A stretch of 18,459 bases of DNA from Crinalium sp049646245 (GTDB taxonomy: Bacteria; Cyanobacteriota; Cyanobacteriia; Cyanobacteriales; PCC-9333): assembly GCA_049646245.1 (NCBI GenBank), contig JBARVL010000112.1, positions 1-18,459 on the forward strand, read 5' to 3'. A program made the position numbers and the translations under genes. The notes below the pieces were generated by a model. It saw only the letters and a program-made list of their open reading frames with translations. It did no database searches and was not told the origin of the DNA. Shown here piece by piece: positions 14,812-18,459 of the stretch (the stretch's first letter is position 1; each line of letters opens with the position of its first letter).

Positions 14812-15901
14812 TACAAAACTTGATAACACTCAAAAGCGCAGCCGTTTAGCTGTAACACTAGGAGATCCGGCGGGTATTGGTACAGAAGTAGTTTTGAAAG
14901 CCTTGGCAGACCCGCAAATAACGCAAAATCTAGATATCACAGTAGTTGGTAGTAAATCACTGTTGCAAGAAACCTACCTGCATTTGCAACGGGAAAATCA
15001 TCAAAATTCTGATTTATTGATCGACCCTGCTAAGTTAACAATTCTTGATGTGCCATTAGATCGCTCAATAGAGAGCAAGATTAGTATTGGTACTGGTAAT
15101 GCAGCTAGTGGGGAAGCGAGTTTTGCTTATTTAGAAAGTGCGATCGCACGTACCCTAGCAGGTGAATTTCAAGCTATTGTCACCGCTCCCATTGCTAAAT
15201 CGGCATGGAAGGCAGCAGGATATGATTATCCTGGTCAAACCGAATTATTAGCAATGCGATCGCACATTAGCAAATTCGGGATGTTATTCGTCGCGCGATC
15301 GCCTTATACTGGCTGGACACTCCGCACCTTACTTGCTACAACTCATATTCCCTTACGTGCAGTTGCAGATACACTCACGCCAGAGTTAATGAGTTTGAAG
15401 CTAGATTTATTAGTAGAGTGCTTAGAGCAAGATTTTGGTTTAAAAACTCCTAAAATTGCGATCGCAGGTTTAAATCCTCATAGCGGTGAACAAGGACAAC
15501 TAGGACGCGAAGAAATCGACTGGTTAATTCCTTGGTTAGAGAAAGAACGCGATCACTATCCTAACTTACAACTCGACGGCTTCATCCCACCCGATACCAT
15601 GTGGGTAAAACCTGCTCAAGCTTGGTACGGCAACATTTTAGAACCCAAAAAACCCACCATTCCAAATGCCGCCGATGCTTATCTTGCGCTTTACCACGAT
15701 CAAGGTTTAATTCCCGTTAAACTAATGGCATTTGACCAAGCCATCAACACCTCAATCGGCTTACCCTTCATTCGCACATCACCCGATCATGGCACAGCCT
15801 TCGATATAGCAGGTCAAGGTATAGCTAATTCTCATAGCATGAAAGCCGCGATCGCACTAGCAGCAGAACTAGCCCAACAAAGACAAAACCTACCCATTTA
15901 A
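14777..15901 (+). CDS. pdxA: 4-hydroxythreonine-4-phosphate dehydrogenase
   Basis: A 374-residue cytoplasmic enzyme of DXP-dependent vitamin B6 synthesis. It oxidises 4-phosphohydroxy-L-threonine with NAD(P) and decarboxylates it, giving the substrate for PdxJ. Family marks: LGDPAGIGTE (28-36), ATTHIPL with His190, GLNPHSGE (231-238), YHDQG with His307, and TSPDHGTAFDIAG (334-346). Two metal ligands (His190, His307) are present. The third, His166 in E. coli GHTE, is Gln154 in PGQTE. The N-terminus is about 20 residues longer than usual before the LAVTLGDP strand. No other ATG or Shine-Dalgarno sequence supports a shorter start. It contains several HIP1 sites. Confidence 0.94.
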   Translation: MNISQTLFTNTDTKLDNTQKRSRLAVTLGDPAGIGTEVVLKALADPQITQNLDITVVGSKSLLQETYLHLQRENHQNSDLLIDPAKLTILDVPLDRSIESKISIGTGNAASGEASFAYLESAIARTLAGEFQAIVTAPIAKSAWKAAGYDYPGQTELLAMRSHISKFGMLFVARSPYTGWTLRTLLATTHIPLRAVADTLTPELMSLKLDLLVECLEQDFGLKTPKIAIAGLNPHSGEQGQLGREEIDWLIPWLEKERDHYPNLQLDGFIPPDTMWVKPAQAWYGNILEPKKPTIPNAADAYLALYHDQGLIPVKLMAFDQAINTSIGLPFIRTSPDHGTAFDIAGQGIANSHSMKAAIALAAELAQQRQNLPI

Positions 15902-16142
15902 CCGTGTAATCATTTAACTTAGCTAATCTTTTCATAGGAAGGGAAAATTGTAAATCAGATAAAAAAATATTTGCCTCATTTCAAAGAGCTAAAAATGTAA
16001 GTAACCTTCAATTTACAGGCTTAGGTTTGTTTATTACTAAAAAAAAATGGTATATTTACATTAACACAACATTTTGCCAATAAAATTGGAATCTCGTCTG
16101 CCTTTAAATTCAATATTTATTTAAATATTTAGGTATTCAAGA

Positions 16143-17237
16143 ATGAGCAAAATCCTAGTAATTGAAGATGAAGAATCAGTTCGTGAAAATTTAATTAAAC
16201 TATTAGAATTAGAAGATTTTGAAGCAATTGGTGCTAGTAACGGTGCTATAGGAGTAAAACTTGCAAAAGAACAAACTCCTGACATAATTATTTGCGACAT
16301 AATGATGCCAGAGTTAGATGGCTATGGTGTTTTGACTGCCTTACGCCAAGATGACATTACCGCAACTATACCCTTTATATTTTTAACTGCTAAAGCTGCT
16401 AAAGAAGATCTTAGACAAGGAATGGAGCTAGGCGCAAGCGATTATCTTAATAAACCATTTACTAGGGCTGAAATATTAAAAGCAATAAATACTCAACTAC
16501 AAAAACAACAAAGATTAAAACAGCAGTCTGAAAATAGTTTGGCGCAATTACGGAATAGTATTACCTTATCATTACCGCACGAATTAAAGACACCTTTGAA
16601 TGGAATTCTTGGGTTATCAGAAATGATGATGCTGTCCAGCGAATCAATGGATGCAACTGAAATAAATGAAATAGCAACAGACATTTACAACTCTGCTAAA
16701 CGCTTAGACTATTTAATTCAAAATTTTTTATTGTATGCCGAACTGGCAATGATTGCTAAAGATCCCCAAAAGCTTGATTCACTAATTAAAAATTGTACAA
16801 ACTTCTCTGCTGCTATTATAACTGCTATTGCTAATAATAAAGCAACACAAGCGGGTAGAGAATCAGATCTAAAATTAGAGATTATAAATTCAAAAGTACA
16901 AATATCAGAGGCGGATCTACAAAAAATTATTGAAGAGACAACTGATAATGCTTTTAAATATTCTCCAAAAGGTACACCAGTTTATATACAAGCAAAAGTT
17001 GATGATCATCAATTAAATATAAAAATAACTAATTGTGGCAGAGGCTTGACAATTGAACAAATAAATCAATTAGGAGCTTATATGCAATTTGATCGTAAAA
17101 TTTATGCCCAAGAAGGTTCAGGATTAGGTTTGATAATTTCAAAACAATTGGCAGAATTATATAGTGGTGAATTAAAAATAGATAGTATCCCAGACGACAA
17201 AACTACAGTGACAATTTCTTTGCCAGTTCCAATATAA
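16143..17237 (+). CDS. Hybrid two-component protein: receiver followed by histidine kinase
   Basis: A 364-residue cytoplasmic protein with no membrane segment. The receiver (1-120) has the acid pair in VIEDEE, Asp52 (CDIMMPELDG), Thr82 and Lys104 (NKPF). A Gln/Lys coiled linker (117-135) leads to HisKA with His146 in LPHELKTPLNGILG. The HATPase domain has the N box ETTDNAFKYS (Asn269), G1 NCGRGL (297-302) and G2 GSGLGL (325-330). The G1 box has Asn where the adenine-binding Asp normally is, which may weaken ATP use. Receiver-first hybrids are frequent in cyanobacteria and act inside phosphorelays. No partner gene is adjacent. The coding sequence is more AT-rich than its neighbours and has no HIP1 site. 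A weak AGG stands before the ATG. Confidence 0.9.
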   Translation: MSKILVIEDEESVRENLIKLLELEDFEAIGASNGAIGVKLAKEQTPDIIICDIMMPELDGYGVLTALRQDDITATIPFIFLTAKAAKEDLRQGMELGASDYLNKPFTRAEILKAINTQLQKQQRLKQQSENSLAQLRNSITLSLPHELKTPLNGILGLSEMMMLSSESMDATEINEIATDIYNSAKRLDYLIQNFLLYAELAMIAKDPQKLDSLIKNCTNFSAAIITAIANNKATQAGRESDLKLEIINSKVQISEADLQKIIEETTDNAFKYSPKGTPVYIQAKVDDHQLNIKITNCGRGLTIEQINQLGAYMQFDRKIYAQEGSGLGLIISKQLAELYSGELKIDSIPDDKTTVTISLPVPI

Positions 17238-17372
17238 GGTTATTTTAATTGATACCTTTTCAGCAATTTTTGTAAAAAATCAGCTTATGACTGGAGTTGA
17301 GACTATTTGCTTGTGCAAAACTCATTGCGATCGCGTCTGCGTCGAGCCAGCACTTCGCCACCTTCACAAAAT

Positions 17373-17389
17373 TTGATAATCATTATCAA
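17373..17389. promoter_or_regulatory. Perfect Fur-box palindrome
   Basis: TTGATAATCATTATCAA is a perfect 8-1-8 palindrome and contains the 7-1-7 Fur consensus TGATAATNATTATCA with no mismatch. In cyanobacteria FurA represses iron-starvation genes at such sites. No protein gene begins within several hundred bases on either strand, so its target is unclear. Confidence 0.65.
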
Positions 17390-17460
17390 TATCCACTTTC
17401 ATTTTATTCCACATTCCGCAGGTCTCAAAGCAGTCAAAGGAATATTGTCAAGACTAAAGA

Positions 17461-17486
17461 CTGAAATTATTGCGTTATAATTTCAG
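17461..17486. other. Hairpin downstream of the Fur box
   Basis: CTGAAATTAT and ATAATTTCAG form a perfect 10-bp stem with loop TGCGTT, about 72 bases after the Fur box. There is no long T-run after it on the plus strand (CCTTCG), so it is a weak terminator at best. With the Fur box it could mark the 3' end of a short iron-regulated RNA; this is inference. Confidence 0.5.
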
Positions 17487-17592
17487 CCTTCGTAACAGCG
17501 AAGATGATGGGGTAAAGTAGAGGCGAATACCTAGTTAGATAAGAAAAACAGCCGCGACCACCAGCAAGTGAGAAAAACAATCAAGAACAATC

Positions 17593-17915
17593 AATGTCCA
17601 GCTAGATCTCAGGGTAGCTAACGGTAATGACGATGATCAAGCTGTCTTTGCCAAATTGTTTCAAGAATTTCGACAGCAGTGGAAATTTGACGGAATATGA
17701 GTGGCTGATGCCGCATTATAGACTGCCAATAATATCCAAGCCATGTCGTCAATGAAATGGTTAAGCTTCTCCAACTGCACAAAAAAGTTGCTAAACAGCA
17801 GCAGCAACTAGAAATCAAGCTGCGTGAACTTTCTATCCTGACCTTTGCTTGTCAACCAGATGCTCAGACAGCAGTAGAAAAGTTTGCCAGTTCCTTGAAG
17901 TATCACTGTGGCTGA
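17593..17915 (+). pseudogene. Relic of an IS1634-family transposase
   Basis: Two pieces remain. The first (17593-17764) reads DLRVANGNDDDQAVFAKL, FQEFRQQWKFDGI, stop, VADAAL, stop, TANNIQAMSSMKWLS, matching the central (L-VA-GN--D-AVF ... DAALYT) region of IS1634-type DDE transposases with two stop codons. The second, in another frame (about 17758-17915), reads LHKKVAKQQQQLEIKLRELS then FACQPDAQTAVEKFASSLKYH, the coiled insert of the same proteins. The part between them is deleted at the frame change. Both ends of the IS are missing. It sits 0.26 kb upstream of the rRNA promoter. Confidence 0.7.
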
Positions 17916-18143
17916 ACGGTTATGGCTCAACCGCCAATGCAGTTGCTAGATCAGCGAAAGCTAAATCCCCTTTAAGCCCTTGAGACTGAATGGTAGAGAG
18001 AATTTAAAAGCTGCCAGTTGTTGGATAAAGAAATTTTCTGTCCGTAAATTCTACTTAATATGCTCTAATCACGGAACCGTAGGAACAAGAAAAAATTCCA
18101 GGACGCTTGTAGTGCTTTCCCCAAATACATTTCAGGATATACA

Positions 18144-18204
18144 CCCCATAAAATAAAAAAAAAATTCCAAAATAGTTGACACTTCGATATAGAGTTGCTA
18201 CATT
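18144..18204 (+). promoter_or_regulatory. rRNA operon promoter with AT-rich upstream element
   Basis: TTGACA (18176-18181), a 17-base spacer, then TACATT (18199-18204) make a good sigma-70-type promoter. The A-rich tract 18150-18172 directly upstream resembles an rrn UP element. Transcription should start near 18211, leaving a leader of about 180 bases. Between 17916 and 18143 I see nothing recognisable. Confidence 0.65.
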
Positions 18205-18210
18205 AATAAA

Positions 18211-18388
18211 GCGGTCGAGAGAGGCAAGCGCAAGCGACACTTTTCCCAAGCGCCTGAACCTAGAAAATTATATAGTTTGAAAGCTTTATAGCACGAAACC
18301 TCGTTAAAAAGCAATTAAGTCTCAAGGTTAATAACTTTGAGCAACAGAAACGAAAGTTTCAAAAAAAGCCGAGCATAACTCAAAACAT
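18211..18388 (+). other. 16S rRNA leader
   Basis: The transcribed leader before 16S. It contains a hairpin CTCAAGGTTA/TAACTTTGAG (18321-18341, one wobble pair) and GAAAC-GAAA-GTTTC (18347-18360), a stem capped by a GNRA tetraloop. GAACCTAGAAAATTATATAG (18256-18275) resembles the sequence often found in bacterial rrn leaders. No tRNA is present. Confidence 0.55.

Positions 18389-18459
<71 letters not shown>

Noticed and set aside
17618..17818. 66-codon minus-strand frame
   Set aside because: Antisense of the IS1634 transposase relic; Cys/Leu/Ser-rich shadow of its Gln-rich coil.
18055..18249. 64-codon minus-strand frame
   Set aside because: It runs antisense across the rRNA promoter and UP-like tract, and no ribosome binding site is seen.

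Overview
The window is cyanobacterial. It carries petM (a cytochrome b6f subunit), ycf39 (photosystem II assembly), an NblR-type regulator, and DUF1995 and DUF2949 genes. More than twenty GCGATCGC (HIP1) octamers are scattered through it, and several 7-bp tandem repeats (STRR type) sit between genes. The repeat habit and the moderate AT-richness point to a filamentous or related large-genome cyanobacterium. Genus cannot be read from this window.

Layout, left half. The left edge holds a minus-strand pair joined by an ATGA overlap: a small unknown gene and the first codons of a retropepsin-like protease (1-358). Next comes a minus-strand run of cysteine desulfurase, family 2 glycosyltransferase and DUF1995 protein (3556 down to 606), broken up by heptamer repeats. 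A small zinc-ribbon protein follows (3765-4145, minus). A membrane-anchored phospholipase D-like protein with an EF-hand loop and a ComEA-type helix-hairpin-helix tail is on the plus strand (4323-6104). Then come DUF2949 (minus), a 575-base gene-poor stretch, and a DUF192 lipoprotein (minus). Around 7.8-8.04 kb is a decayed IS200/IS605-like 3' end. NblR and a Uma2 nuclease follow (both minus).

Layout, right half. A Tat-signal seven-bladed WD40 protein (9761-11884, plus) converges on NAD kinase (minus) across a shared hairpin terminator. Then come ycf39 and petM (both minus), with petM divergent from pdxA (plus). A receiver/histidine-kinase hybrid is next (plus). A gene-free kilobase before the rRNA operon holds a perfect orphan Fur-box palindrome, a hairpin, an IS1634-family transposase relic, and the rrn promoter with its AT-rich upstream element. 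The window ends 71 bases into 16S rRNA. The 282 bases between nadK and ycf39 and the 241 bases between pdxA and the kinase show nothing recognisable.

How the genes relate: most are single housekeeping or photosynthesis-related units (NADP supply, PLP synthesis and a PLP enzyme, PSII assembly, b6f, phycobilisome-degradation control) rather than one pathway. The less understood parts are the exported WD40 protein, the EF-hand/HhH phospholipase D-like protein, the protease pair at the left edge, and the Fur box with no gene.
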